Made by a program: the position numbers and the translations under genes
Notes under the pieces: model-generated
Databases searched by the model: none
What the model was told of the DNA's origin: nothing
The model's input: only the letters and a program-made list of their open reading frames with translations
Assembly: GCA_023653785.1 (NCBI GenBank)
Contig: JAMKCH010049324.1
Coordinates: 1 to 64,000 of the forward strand
Length of the DNA: 64,000 nucleotides
Reading direction: 5' to 3'
Source: Ophioderma brevispina
Taxonomy: Eukaryota; Echinodermata; Ophiuroidea; Amphilepidida; Ophiodermatidae
Shown here: positions 1-11,326 of the stretch, one piece after another
Position numbering within the stretch: the stretch's first letter is position 1
Layout: each line of letters begins with the position of its first letter

Positions 1-992
1 GTATTCCAATCAATTTCAATTAAATCACATGTTGTCCTCGGCATGCGACATGAAACACACTATTGTCGATTCGTATTATTGCACCCCAATCTAAATACAA
101 TTACAGAGCCATCTCGAAACACTCACTGAAAATGCTGTTCTTGTATTGTGGTAAAATTATGTATGCGTCCGTCAATGCGCACACGAGAACACGAATTACG
201 GGCAGAGCTCTATGACTTCCTATATTTTGTTATCTAAAAACAAAATGCTAAAAGATCTTGTAAGAGTACCGGACATTGAAGTAATTAAATCAGTGAGATA
301 TTTTATTTAGCTCCCTCAAAGGAGCAAAAAAAATTTACTAGACCAAAATCAAGTGGCTAACATCCACTAATATTAAAATGTAAAGATAAAACTAAAGAAG
401 CAGGAAAAGAAATAAAAATAATAATAATTAAAACAATAAAAATGTTTTTCATCTCAATAACAAACACTCCTGCTGCTTTAGACAAAAAGCCAGTAATTGT
501 AAAGATAGAGCTGCTAATCTAATAACAGGTCAGCGGAATTATTCTCTTCTAAAGCCTTCTACGTAGAGTATTAAAATAATTATAAAATCCAGCTAGTAAC
601 CAGAGCTTGCAAGAATACAGCTAGTACAATCGGCAATTAAAGTAATAATACCACATAGCGCATGCCCTATGCATTGTTCTCGATGTTGAGATTTTGGTCC
701 CGATGAATTTGTTTTTAACAACCTGGAGGTCTACGGGTCGATTTTATTGGCTATACGTATGATTATATGATGAATTTAGCCGATAGGAGACATGGTAACT
801 ACCAACCTGACGATCACCGCAAAAAGGGAGGTAGCGTTATAAGTCAGGGGTCCGCTCCGTGATTTTTGAAAAGTGGCAAAAATGTCATTTAGGGATTTAA
901 AGAAGGTCCATTTTTATTGGTTACTAGGAGGTAATATCATGAGAATTATTATCATGAGCCAATCAGAGACACTGTAAGAAAGGTGGATAGAC
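1..992. other. Unannotated AT-rich sequence
   Basis: I see no gene, RNA gene or repeat structure that I can support here. Open frames are short and in random positions. The last eight bases (ggatagac, 985-992) are the left target-site duplication of the hAT-like element that follows. Confidence 0.6.
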
Positions 993-1288
993 CCCCCCGG
1001 GGGGGGGGGAGGTTCTCAACACAAAATGACCATACAGGGGGACGGGCCACCGAAATCGCCCTTTAGCGTTCTGGTATATCAACGACCCCTTTTTTCATGC
1101 CAATTTGGTATAGTAATAGGTGTTTATTTTCAAAAATTTCTGAAAGTTGTTGAAAAATTAAGTCAAGAATAAAATAGAATAAAGCCAATATTAAAAAAAG
1201 TCAAAAATTGTTTTTTTTTTTTTTTCTTTTTTGTTTTTGTTTAAAAAAAGAAAAATTTTTCTTTTTTTTTTTTTTTGGTTTTTTTTTT

Positions 1289-1320
<32 letters not shown>

Positions 1321-1546
1321 TTTCTTGGAAAATTAGTCAAATTGACCTCAATTTAAGGCCCAAATTGGCTAAAAATGTCAAAATTTTGCGGCAAAAATGG
1401 CAAATTGGGTAAATTTGGCCCAAAATTGATCTCCTGGTATAGCTATGGGGCCCTTTTTTGGCAAAATATGGTTAGCTATGGGGTCCTACTTCAGAGTCGC
1501 GGAGGCACGTCCTACCCAAACCAACGTTGAGAACCCCCCCCCCCGG
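993..1546. mobile_element. hAT-like non-autonomous DNA element
   Basis: The ends are inverted copies of a poly-C/G run followed by GGTTCTCAAC (left, 1011-1020) and GTTGAGAACC (right). GGTTCTCAAC resembles the terminal repeats of hAT (Charlie/Tip100) elements. The eight bases ggatagac lie directly outside both ends (985-992 and 1547-1554), which matches the 8 bp target duplication of hAT transposons. The interior has no transposase frame. It holds a T-rich tract of about 115 bases (1209-1323) and an AAATTGG-rich part that resembles the interior of the element at 57597-58034. It therefore depends on a transposase made elsewhere. Confidence 0.75.
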
Positions 1547-1554
1547 GGATAGAC

Positions 1555-3290
1555 TCCTTCGGGTTAACGAACTAAAACTTCCTCAAAGTGGCTGTAGTGG
1601 ATATAGTCTGCTATAACGCTTTTTGTCTTGATTAAACCACGGGCAAGTCATAAACAGGTATTGGGAAAAAAAAAATAGCTGGCCTCCGATGCAGGGTTGC
1701 TTTGGTATGAGATTAGGAAGAATCTTGTAGCATATTATGAGGCAGGAAAGGGGGGGGGGTTGGGGAAGGTGATGTAGACAAAAGGAAAAAATAAGTGAAG
1801 AAATGTCTGGGTTTTCATGATTTATTGAGTGTTTCTGTGAAAAAAACATAGAAGAATCTGCAATGTGAAGCACCAGTTTGTATCTGCTTTATTGTATGAG
1901 CAGTTGAATAATAGTTGGTTGATTGAGTAATCTGTACATACATGTTGGTATGGTAAGGCGATAATTTTGATACTAGTAACCCTTTTTTTTACTAATCATA
2001 ACATATTTACAAAGTTCTACGTTAGTATTTGACATGATCAAGGGGAAAAAATTTGATGTCAGTGAATTTATAATTTCATGTTTTAATGAATGTTAAGCTG
2101 TTGTTTGGAGTTGTATTTGATGCAATGGCATTGCAGCTGAAAAATGCTTTGAAAATTATGAATTTAGAATTTTAGAGGCATGAAATTAGATTTTTTTTTC
2201 TTTTGACATGTGAATATTTAATTCATTTCCCTTGGTTTTGTCTTGGATGCTTTTTTCTAATACAGTTAGTAGTGCATAGGTGGATATATATTTTATCTAA
2301 ATATGCTGGATACAATTTACAGCATGAGGTATTAAACAACCAATGTTTTGCTTTTTTCTTTTTTTTCTTTTTTTTAGTTTAATCTACAATTGAAAACAAT
2401 GTAAAATTAACTTAAAATACTTAGAAGCGGACGGAAATTTAATAAAGATGTGGAAATTTTGAAAATACAAAATCCTGAAATCAAGGAAAAATCCTGAAGA
2501 ACTACACCGTTGATGTACATAGACATGCTGCAGTAGGATTCAAGCATGTGCATTGTTTACAAAAATACGAAAGTGTTCGTCAATGTGGCTACAGAAATTA
2601 GACCTATAAATACAGTGAGCAACATGAATGTTGCTCTACGTACTTCCATAATGCTATCATTGCATGTTTTTGATACGCAAAATATTACTTTTCACCTGAT
2701 AAAGGACACAAAATCAAAGAAGTTCACAGGCGTAAGCAATTCACCACATCGGTCACGGAAACAAAGAGAGATCATAGACCATAAGGCGTGTGTCATCGAT
2801 AGGTTTGGGCGAGATCCAGTTTTTCTAGACTCTCTGCTCCCTGAATGCGTACAGCAAAATACACGATTTCGAAACAAAATGGGAGCAAGACTACACTTGA
2901 ATATATGTGTCTTGCTCATTCCTAATAAGTCATGAATAATAAATTATGAATATAATTAATAAATAGGAAAAAGTTATTAATGTAATAAATAAACAGTTTA
3001 AACCCATAACTATGTGAATGAAAGTAGCAAATAAAACTGATTAAATCAATTTGTTGGTTAAATGAATTTTCAGTGACTACCTTGCTGCTGTTAATTGTAA
3101 AAATATTTTCGTAGCTACGTGTCAAAGGTCATTTTCCAATCTGATCTCTAAGCTGGCCTCTCTGGAGGCCAGCAAAAAATAAAATGCCCTTTGTATCTCT
3201 CAATTGCTTCATTGTTACATCATAGCAACAAATAAAATCAGTGTTCGTCGTATTGTGTCTATGGTACAAAGTTACTGTACAGAATCGGCT
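1555..3290. other. Intergenic sequence, no supported gene
   Basis: Poly-G (near 1750) and poly-T/pyrimidine runs (near 2350) are visible. A 129-codon frame at 2546-2935 has no recognisable domain, and another frame overlaps it on the other strand, so I do not call it a gene. Confidence 0.5.
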
Positions 3291-3291
3291 T

Positions 3292-3511
3292 ATAGAGGTT
3301 GTGCCTGTTTTAATCGATTGGCTAGGAACAAAAGAATCGAACAGGTGTCCTATACCGTAATGCAGTCCATTTAATTTAATGTTGCATGCAACCTTGGGAA
3401 TAATCTTGTTATTGTATACCAATAACATGGTGCAATAACAGCGGTTTCTGATTTGATCCTGTTGAACAAAGTTCAGCATTACGGTTGATGACGACACAGG
3501 CACAACCTCTA
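3292..3511. mobile_element. Possible small inverted-repeat element (MITE)
   Basis: ATAGAGGTTGTGCCTGT (3292-3308) has a near-perfect inverted partner at 3495-3511. The enclosed 190 bases contain a weak second inverted match (CCGTAATGC, both arms). No clear target duplication is seen. A 132-codon minus-strand frame crosses this region but looks fortuitous. Confidence 0.4.
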
Positions 3512-4358
3512 TTGGAAACTGATGCAATCAGTTCTACAATGATCTGTTAATAGTAAAAGGACTTGTGCTACGGTTATCCGGGATGTCAAATCCGCTTTGC
3601 GCTAATCTCTTAAACAAGGTTGACACATTTTTGATGGTCAAATAAAAACTTAGTTGTGTTATATGTGCATTGATATAAGAATGTATTATATCTCCAATGC
3701 TGCGATAAGGAATGATATTTTGCAGTGTGAAATAATTGCTGGTGTTTTCATCCTGCTACTTCAATTGAAACATCCAAGCTATCTTAGATGTGAAATAATG
3801 TATTTTAGGTCAACATTTATTTACTTGCTACATTACTATGCATTGTATGAGTACCATAAGCTTTTTTACCTGTGGCCATTAAAATAATTCCTCTTACCTC
3901 TCACGGTGAATGGACAGACCTAAAACTTTTAATGAGATCTCACTTATTTTGAAATCTACTATAACAAATTTGTTACTCCTTGGCCATGAGATCAAAGGAA
4001 AAATTGTTCATTTTGATTACACACTTCGCAGAAGTAAACCATTTTCCCACTATAAATAATAATAAATATTATAATTACCATTTATTGGTTATGGCAATTG
4101 TAAAGGTTGCACATTTTTCATTAAAAATGAATAAAATGCCATCTCAATTTCTTTTCTGAATATCAGTGATCAAGGGACATACACTATGCTACATTGACTC
4201 GAGCAAATAATGGCGTTATTGATAAGTAAATCCAGTGTATTCAGCGGACAAAGCACTTCAGATTGCCCTTTGTTTATTTGGAACTGCAGAGCCATTGTTA
4301 CTGTCCATGCAGTTGAATAGATGTCAGGCGTTAAATACTCGTTATCCCCGCCCAGTTT

Positions 4359-4506
4359 AGTATAGACGTTTCACATAGAACTCTCACGTACGCAAATGAG
4401 GTATTGGCATTGATTCCGTCATGCTCTGTATGATGTTGTTCAGCGCTGGACGGAATCAATGGCAATACCTCATTTGTATACTTAGGACTTCTATATGAAA
4501 CGTCTA
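4359..4506. mobile_element. Hairpin MITE inside the fold-back left arm
   Basis: TAGACGTTTCACATAGAA (from 4363) pairs with TTCTATATGAAACGTCTA (to 4506), and GCAAATGAGGTATTGGCATT pairs with AATGGCAATACCTCATTTG. Only about 30 bases remain as loop. The octamer cccagttt occurs just before it (4351-4358) and just after it (4507-4514), suggesting an 8 bp hAT-type target duplication. A TA duplication cannot be excluded because the repeat itself ends in TA. The other arm of the fold-back lacks this insert. Confidence 0.75.
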
Positions 4507-4655
4507 CCCAGTTTGGATTGAACTGGCCTCGTTCGCGATTAAAATAAACTTTGAGGGTCTACTGTGAGTTCAATAATTTTGACTGTATATTTCATCATTT
4601 ATTGAAAAAAGAAACTAATGTGAACAAAACTCATGGTGGATATGTTGCTTGTTAA

Positions 4656-5215
4656 CCCTCGTCTTACCAAGCCTTTTTTGTAACACGGTTTACCAAGGGG
4701 GGGGGGGGGTTACCCCCTCGAGAATTTGTTATAAAGCACCCGATGCTTATGATTTTGATACCAATGGATAGCTATGGTCCTCCTCTTTCCATTGATACCA
4801 AAAAGAGTACCAACATACCTAGTATGGCGTCACAATGACGTCATCAAGTCCACGAGTCGGCAAAATTGGCATTTTCCACCGAAAATAAAATCGCAGGAAT
4901 ATCGGATTTTCATGCGGTTTTCAGCTCTAAATGATGGCATTTGGCTAGTTTTACATAAAAATAGAGTTTTAGAGCCATACTGTGCATAATATTTTAAAAA
5001 ATGCACCATAAAATATCGTTGGGTGGCAACCACCCCCCCTACTCTTCGACTTTGAAGGCATACCCTAACCCCGGTGAAGGTGCTACCTTCACATTTTTTT
5101 CGCTAAAATGACCGGAAAGGATGAGAGAACGATTACCTAGAAGCTTTTTACGAAAGTTTTTAGCATTTTAGCGCACCGGAGCGAAGTTCACTGGGGGGGG
5201 GGGGTAAGACGAGGG
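4656..5215. mobile_element. piggyBac-like non-autonomous element (TTAA target)
   Basis: CCCTCGTCTTACC starts directly after TTAA (4652-4655), and GGTAAGACGAGGG ends directly before TTAT (5216-5219). piggyBac elements insert at TTAA and have CCC-starting ends, so the call rests on both the target and the termini. Poly-G runs follow the left TIR (near 4697) and precede the right one (near 5193). The interior has no transposase frame. It sits in the fold-back and is absent from the matching position of the other arm. A relative lies at 45821-46684. Confidence 0.75.
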
Positions 5216-6005
5216 TTATTGTGACCTAACATTTTTGTGTAGAACCAAGATCCATAACTTATTGCTGGACCTCATTTCTATTCAATTCACCACCATGTAT
5301 TTAGAAAAATACAAAAGAGGGGGTCTAGCGACCTATGCTAACGACATGGTAAATTGAATAGAAATGGGGTTACGCGGCAAGTTACTGTAAGTTAAGTTTT
5401 TTCTGCACAAAGATGTTAGGTCACAGTCTTTCATGATTTTGTGTTCATCATTGGTCCCTTTCGAAAAAATGATGAAATATACGGTCAAAGTTAATTGAAC
5501 GCACAGTAGAAGCCTAAGGTTTATTTATTCGTGAAAGAGGACAAGTATCTTGTGCTTTGCGTCATGAAAAAATAGCTCAATCTTAATCAGGTGATGAGCA
5601 CCTGAAATCTTTTTCACCTGTATGGGTAATAACAATGGCTCTGTACTTCCAGATAAAAGTAATTTGAAGTGCTTTATCCTCTGCATACCGAGCGGATTTA
5701 CTGGATATCAACAGTGCTATTATTTGCTTGAGTCAATGCAGCATGATGTACATCTACTGGTCACTGATATTTAGGAAAAGAAATTGTGATGACATTTTAT
5801 TCATTTTCAATCAAATGTGCATTTTTTGCACTCGACATATCCCAGACTATTGAAAGGTATAATTAGACAATAATAATTGCGCAGAAATCAGTTACTTCGC
5901 CGATATGCGTAACCAATGTCCTTATGCAAGCATCTTTCCCTCTTTGATCCCATTGAGTATCCCTGTTTGTTCTCATGCAAAGGTTTCGTGTCATTTGAAA
6001 TACCG

Positions 6006-6871
6006 TGATGCCATTACTATAATATGGGCAAATATGTCATCATGATGATGCCAATGGATATGTCATGTTAGACTAAATTCAAGAACATCCTAGGTATCAT
6101 GTATCTTTCAACAGTAAATGTTCACGGTTGGTTGTTGAAACTTCATTGTTATATATGTATGCAAGTGATATTCTTAAGGAGAGATGCAGATAGCTTCATA
6201 GCGGGATCATTTTTATTTTAACACCATTTTTATTTTGTTTTAAATGCTAACTTTGAGCACTAGACAAATATAGTTTTGTCATTTTGTTAGAAAAAAATTA
6301 ATGACACTCAGTAGAATTGATTACCACACTAAGGCAATTGATCAAAATTTGCGATATGTACATCTGCTACTGTTATTTTTTTTATTTTGGAATCGAACAT
6401 TTATAAATCTTTAAGTGCATCTCGCTCAATATGTTGCCATTGTGCATTATTTCTAATAACTTTTAAATCAATTTATAAATGATGCCCTAGAAGAACATTA
6501 TAGTTACACAACAGTGATGAACATTGAGTTCAGCATAGAAACCAATGCATTTAAGATTTTTAATAGGAATGAAATTGAAATAAGTTATGGTATTGAAATT
6601 AAAAAAGTATGTCAAAGCTACAATCATTAGACGTGATCTAATTTAAATGCTTTTCTTTGGGGATTCAACCACCTGTGTTATGATGTTTCCATAAAAGTTC
6701 TCAATTCATACATGCATTTTAGTGTCTATTTTTCCAATTTCCTAATAATATAGATCTGTCAATCTCATTTTCGAATGCAGAGTGTTGATGGTGTTTTTGC
6801 TAGTTACCAGGTCAATGCTCGGACAAAGTCACCTCGGAATAGAGGAACCAATTCGATGCATATGGAAAAAT
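6006..6871. other. AT-rich spacer
   Basis: No gene or repeat structure that I can support; there are only short T-rich and A-rich runs. Confidence 0.5.
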
Positions 6872-7521
6872 GAGGGCACAGTGGACCGGCTCCTGATCAG
6901 AAGATCGTGTGTTCGAGTCCTACTGCGTCCAATGTGTTGCGTCCTTGGGCAAGGCACTTTACCTCACTTGTCTCTCTCCACCCAGGAGTGAATTGGGGAG
7001 TTGTTAGGGGAATATAACAATCTAAGTGCTGATAGGTAGTGCGCTAGTTGGCCTGGCAGTAAACCTTAAAGAGACATAGGAGATTTCCAGAAAGAAGCGC
7101 CCCCAATTTTTCTCGAACCTAGGTTTTTTACATATTTGGAATGCTTACCAATGTATTAGATCACACCTGAAGTGAATAAGCCGAATACGCCGTCTTTATG
7201 TAATAGTTTCTGTTTTGCACGACAGAAAGTCAAAGCATTGTTTTCTATGGGGAACGATTACGATAGCAGGCAAGTTCAAAACAAGGTTTGCGGTTTTCTT
7301 TTGCACCTGTTTGTCCAATAAACCTTCCAAACGTTCTCGGTAGGTGGTCTGCAACCGATCCAGTGACATTTGAGAGAAATTCATATCCTAAAAAAATCTC
7401 CTCCTGTCACTTTAATGAAGCGACATGATTCTGATGATTTCATGATGGTAGCGTAATAATAATGGCCGGGCGCTTTGTATCCTCAGGTAAAAGGCGCAAT
7501 ATAAATCCCGTGATTATTAAA
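6872..7521 (+). mobile_element. tRNA-derived SINE, split by a MITE
   Basis: A tRNA-like head carries a box-A-like stretch (GGGCACAGTGGACC, near 6874) and a strong box B (GTTCGAGTCC, 6911-6920), the internal RNA polymerase III promoter layout. The next part, CCTTGGGCAAGGCACTTTACC (from 6941), is a body motif seen in many animal tRNA-SINEs. The tail (7462-7521) with GGGCGCTTTGTATCC and AAAGGCGCAATATAAATC is the usual LINE-like SINE 3' end. The body is interrupted at 7066-7415 by a TTAA-flanked MITE. No TSD was identified. It would need a partner LINE to move. Confidence 0.75.
7070..7411. mobile_element. TTAA-flanked MITE inside the SINE
   Basis: The element begins AGAGACATAGGAGATTT after TTAA (7066-7069) and ends AAATCTCCTCCTGTCACT before TTAA (7412-7415). 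TTAA duplications are known for piggyBac, Kolobok and related superfamilies. The ends resemble those of the family at 44104 and 58061 (AG...AGAGATTT), suggesting related sources. There is no transposase frame. Confidence 0.75.
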
Positions 7522-8780
7522 ATTGCAATTTTTTTTGTATATTGGTTGCCATGGCAACTGGAAAGAATCATCAACATCTAAGTTGAGAAGAACAATGTGA
7601 AATGTGACACATTCAAGTTTACATATTTCCCCTTATGCCATTGCAATGATTATGCTGTCCTTCTAGCCTTTCAGCAAGGCATTCCGCTTTACAGACCCTG
7701 TATACAATGTGGTATAGTGCCCTCTGATGGGAAGACTCTTGCGCCTCGCTCGGCTCGGCCGAGGGCTTTGCCATAGAAACCCGCCTTCGGCGATCCTGGT
7801 TGAGGCGTCTTTGTCAAAGACTACTGTCCTACTTACAAGATTAAACAATTATTATGATCAGCACAAATCACAACTTTGCCGTATGTTTGTTCTGAACTTT
7901 TGCGAAGTTAGTTTGCATGCTAAATATCAGTTTGATTAATTAAATTATTAAATAAGGGGGCACTGTTTTCTTTTGCATATCATAGTGACATTTCATTTAC
8001 AAGAGAGAACTTTGCAATAACATAATGACCTGACATCATTTGTCCATATCAACATGTATATGACATGATAGATTGCAAAGACCTGAAAAATCCAAGACAA
8101 AGATATTAGAAATAACACAATTTGAAGAAACTAAGCTAAGATGATCACAATATGTCATTTATTTAATTTCGATACTTTTCACAATTGACTTGAATCTAAT
8201 TGTGCTCCAAATTTCTCTTGAAATGTGTTCAATATACACAAATTACACCTGACATTTCAAAGAATGTACATTATGTTCGTTGCATTGTACATAATGTTCG
8301 ACTTATGTTCAGATACAACATTGTAGTAATTTAATAATCATATTCCTGTCAAGTTTAATAGGTAGCCTTTGATCAATGGCTACCCTGTGTAGGGAAAGAT
8401 GAAATAAACAAATGAATTGATACACTTTCTGGTTGTCTGTTGTGCACACTGGATCCAGGAGCCTACTATTCTAGATATATAAAACCACAAACACCCGTTG
8501 TGGTCAGGTGCAGTGGTTGTGCTACTGACAGTCTTGGTTAAATTGCTTTGTGGTTTTAATCGTCCCTGTATAAAACTCCTATCAAATTCTTGCAAATGTG
8601 AGAAAAAGCCTTTTGGATTGAACAAGGCGCTCTGTCTAAATTGAATTACTGAATTTGCTAGTAGAAGCATGGAACAAACGCCAGGTGAAATTAGGGACCT
8701 CAAATAAGGTGCTTGATAGAATTCTTGCCATGGTATTGGTATTTCTTTAGTTTTAGGGAGGAGGATACGCTCCACTCCTT
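7522..8780. other. Unannotated sequence
   Basis: A short GC-rich palindromic patch (CTCGGCTCGGCCGAGGGC, near 7747) is the only structure. A 135-codon minus-strand frame (8380-8787) shows no domain and runs into the LINE tail, so it is not called. Confidence 0.5.
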
Positions 8781-8964
8781 GATTCAAGATTCAAGATTCA
8801 ATTTATTCAGCATAACATATCGTACGTGACAGAAATGTATAATTACAGTATATTATATAATAATACATAATACATGAAGTATAAATTATAAACTGTACTA
8901 AGATGAACAGGTGCGGGTTACGATATGCTAGGACCAGGAATGGACAACCCGATAGGGCCTATAG
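8781..8964 (-). other. LINE 3' UTR module, copy 1
   Basis: Read on the minus strand it starts near CTATAGGCCCTAT and ends with an AATAAA-containing segment followed by three TTGAATC-type heptamers (plus-strand positions 8781-8801). Such short tandem 3' ends are typical of CR1/L2-like LINEs. A second version lies at 9635-9812. Confidence 0.65.
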
Positions 8965-9634
8965 TTATAGTTTGTCGTCGATTGCATTGCCAAGAAATTT
9001 GGTTGAGTGTACCTGGGAGATTGTCTGGTTATCTATTGTTAATGTTTGATTGTAATTGGTGTTGTGTGTAGAGAAAAGCATGTAGTTAGTTTTTGAAACA
9101 TTGAGAGAAAGTTTGTTAGCCCGAAACCAGTCAGTGATTTTTGCGAGTTCATGATTCATGTTGATAAAAAGTGCATTGATGTTAGAGTTTGAGAGAAAAA
9201 TGTTTGTGTCATCTGCAAATAAGATTAGTTTTAGTGTGTTAGAGATGTTGGTGATGTCATTCATGTAAATGATGAAAAGTATGGGTCCAAGGATTGAGCC
9301 TTGCGGGACGCCAACTGTGATAGGTTTGATTGTTGATGCGATGGAGTGTACGTAGACTGATTGTGAGAGGTTAGTAAGGTAACTCCTGAACCACTGCACG
9401 GACACCTTAATGATAAAGCTTGTGAAGAAGAATGTTGTGGTCAATGGTGTCGAAAGCCTTGGAGAGATCCAGGAATACCCCCATGGGGTAGAGTTTATTT
9501 TTAGTGCAAGGTTGAGGTTGTTTGTTAATTCAAGAAGTGCCATGTTAGTTGAGCGTTTGGGCCTAAAACCGTATTGTTCATCGACAAGAATGTTGTGCTT
9601 ATTGAAGAATGTAGACAGACGTGTGTACATCAGT
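8965..9634 (-). pseudogene. LINE reverse transcriptase fragment, copy 1
   Basis: RT domain of a non-LTR retrotransposon, which copies element RNA at the nicked target. Visible in order: YGFRPKRSTNMALLEL, then motif A in a neighbouring frame (DLSKAFDTIDHN, near 9470-9430), [19 protein letters not shown], motif C FADDTNIF, and WFRANKLSLNVSKT. The catalytic aspartates of motifs A and C are present. A frameshift lies between motif A and the GVPQG block, with a stop near the end of LHKLYH. The fragment starts late (5'-truncated at TRLSTFF) and stops at IDDKL, so the thumb and C-terminus are missing and it is joined straight to the 3' UTR module. It cannot encode a working enzyme as given. Confidence 0.9.
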
Positions 9635-9812
9635 ATCAGTATCAATTTATTCACCAAAGTAAATACATAGAATAATAACAACTCATGAGATGGTAGGATG
9701 GCCATATGAGCAAGGCTCGATAAGTTGACCACCCTGATATTACAAAAAAATTATTTACAGTGCAGAAACGAACACAGACGAGTACAGACTATCAGGACCT
9801 ATAGTGCAAACG
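9635..9812 (-). other. LINE 3' UTR module, copy 2
   Basis: It begins (minus strand) near CACTATAGGTCCTGAT and ends AATAAATTGATACTGATACTG, matching the layout of copy 1 at 8781-8964. It separates the two RT fragments, so two LINE 3' ends stand head to tail. Confidence 0.6.
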
Positions 9813-9832
9813 ATTTTTTTTTTTTTTTTTTT
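9813..9832. repeat. Poly-T tract (poly-A on the LINE strand)
   Basis: About twenty T residues lie between the 3' UTR module and an RT fragment that ends exactly after the FADD codons. On the LINE strand this is an internal poly-A run. Confidence 0.85.
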
Positions 9833-11326
9833 TTGTCATCTGCAAATAAGATTAGTTTTAGTGTGTTAGAGATGTTGGTGATGTCATTCATGTAAATGAT
9901 GAAAAGTAGGGGTCCAAGGATTGAGCCTTGCGGGACGCCAACTGTGATAGGTTTGATTGTTGATGCGATGGAGAGATCCAGGAATACCCCATGGGGTAGA
10001 GTTTATTTTTAGTGCAAGGTTGAGGTTGTTTGTTAATTCAAGAAGTGCCATGTAAGTTGAGCGTTTGGGCCTAAAACCGTATTGTTCATCGACAAGAATG
10101 TTGTGCTTATTGAAGAATGTAGACAGACGTGTGTACATGATTTTTTCAAGTAGTTTTGAAAAAGATTGAAGAACAGAATTGGGCCTGTAATTTGCAATGT
10201 TATGCGCATCTTTGTTCTTGTAAATAGGAATGATTTTGGCTAATTTGAGGTGATCTGGGAAAGTTCCGGTGAGAAGTGATTGGTTAAATATGTGCATCAG
10301 AGGCGATATGATGTTATCATATGATTTGTTAGCAATCCCAGGATCTATCTTGTCGGTACCAGCGCTTTTACCAGGTTTCAACAGGTGGCGAAGTTTCATC
10401 TACAGTTTCATGTGCATTTCATCTACAGTAACTGGATTCAGAAAAATTGAATTGAATGTGTTTTTTGGAAGGTGTTTATTAAATGAGTTATTGGACGGTG
10501 GAATTTTGTTAGCCGAGTTTTTGCCCAGGTTGGTGAAGTGATCGTCGTTGAATGCATTAGCTATATCAAGCGGGTCAGTTATCTGCTTATTATTATGAGT
10601 GAAAAAGTCAGGGATTTGTTTAGTGGATACCTTCCTGCCTAGAATGTTGTTGAGGAATGTCCAGGTTTTGGTAAGATCATTTTGGGGTTTCTGAATTTGT
10701 TCTGTGTTGTGTTTTTTCTTGGCAATACGAATAATGTGAGTTAATTTGTTTTTGTATTGTTTGTATTGTTGTTTGGTTGCTGGTGTGTTTTTCTTCAGGT
10801 ATGTTTTATAGAGGCAGTGCTTGTGTTTGATTGACTTGGAAATTGCTATTGTCATCCAGGGCTGCTTATGGTTACGATTTTTTAGGGTCTTCTTTTGTAA
10901 GGGGAATGATTCGTTGTAATGTTTCGTATAAGTTGTAATGAAGTTGCTGTACGCTATTTTAGGGTCATTTTCTGTGAGTATATGTTCCCATGATTCAGTG
11001 TTGAGTCTACGGTTAAATGTGCGAATGCTGTGATCTCTGTAGTCACGTTTAGTGATTGTTGTTTTTGTGGCATGCTTATGCTTGAGAGATGTAATGAGGA
11101 ATATTGGGAAGTGATCTGTAGTGTCAGTGACAAATATACCTGGTGTGGAGTCTGTCAGTGGAGTTGGTGATAATGTTATCTATGAGCGTGGCTGTGTTAT
11201 GCGTAATTCTTGTAGGTCTGTTAATTTTGGGGATATAAGAATTTGCAAGTGATGTGTTAATAGAGTCATTAATGTGTGGATGAGTGGAATAATTGAGAAG
11301 ATTGATATTAAAGTCACCGACAATAT
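9833..11326 (-). pseudogene. LINE endonuclease C-half, linker and RT 5' part, copy 2
   Basis: In transcription order: endonuclease motif DYIVGDFNINLLNY (near 11333-11290), RITHNTATLIDNI, TDHFPIF (near 11110, the conserved C-terminal histidine block), a basic linker (KPW/SIKHKHCLYKTYLKK region, 10400-10860), then RT blocks GKSAGTDKI, LAKIIPIYKNKD, NYRPNSVLQSFSKLLEKI and YGFRPKRSTYMALLEL. A deletion of about 118 bases relative to copy 1 removes motif A from DTIDH onward; both break points carry TGGAG. The fragment ends at FADD and a poly-A run. At least one frameshift is present near 10400. Same family as copy 1, clearly dead. Confidence 0.9.

Larger units (their letters stand above)
3950..6005. 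mobile_element. Long fold-back (inverted-repeat) element carrying two nested elements
   Basis: The left part reads as the diverged reverse complement of the right part around a centre near 5320. Paired landmarks, with the right side read in reverse complement: AATGAATAAAATG (4125-4140 vs 5795-5810), CATTGACTCGAGCAAATAAT (4193 vs 5740 region), AAAGCACTTCA (4250 vs 5680), CAGAGCCATTGTTA (4288 vs 5640), TATATTTCATCAT (4585 vs 5480), GTGACCTAACAT (5221 vs 5424), ATTTCTATTCAATT (5272 vs 5365). Each arm is roughly 700 bases once the nested insertions are removed. No frame is shared by the arms. The outer ends are blurred, so the limits are approximate. Confidence 0.75.

Noticed and set aside
2546..2935. 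129-codon frame
   Set aside because: A frame on the other strand overlaps it; no recognisable domain and no supporting context.
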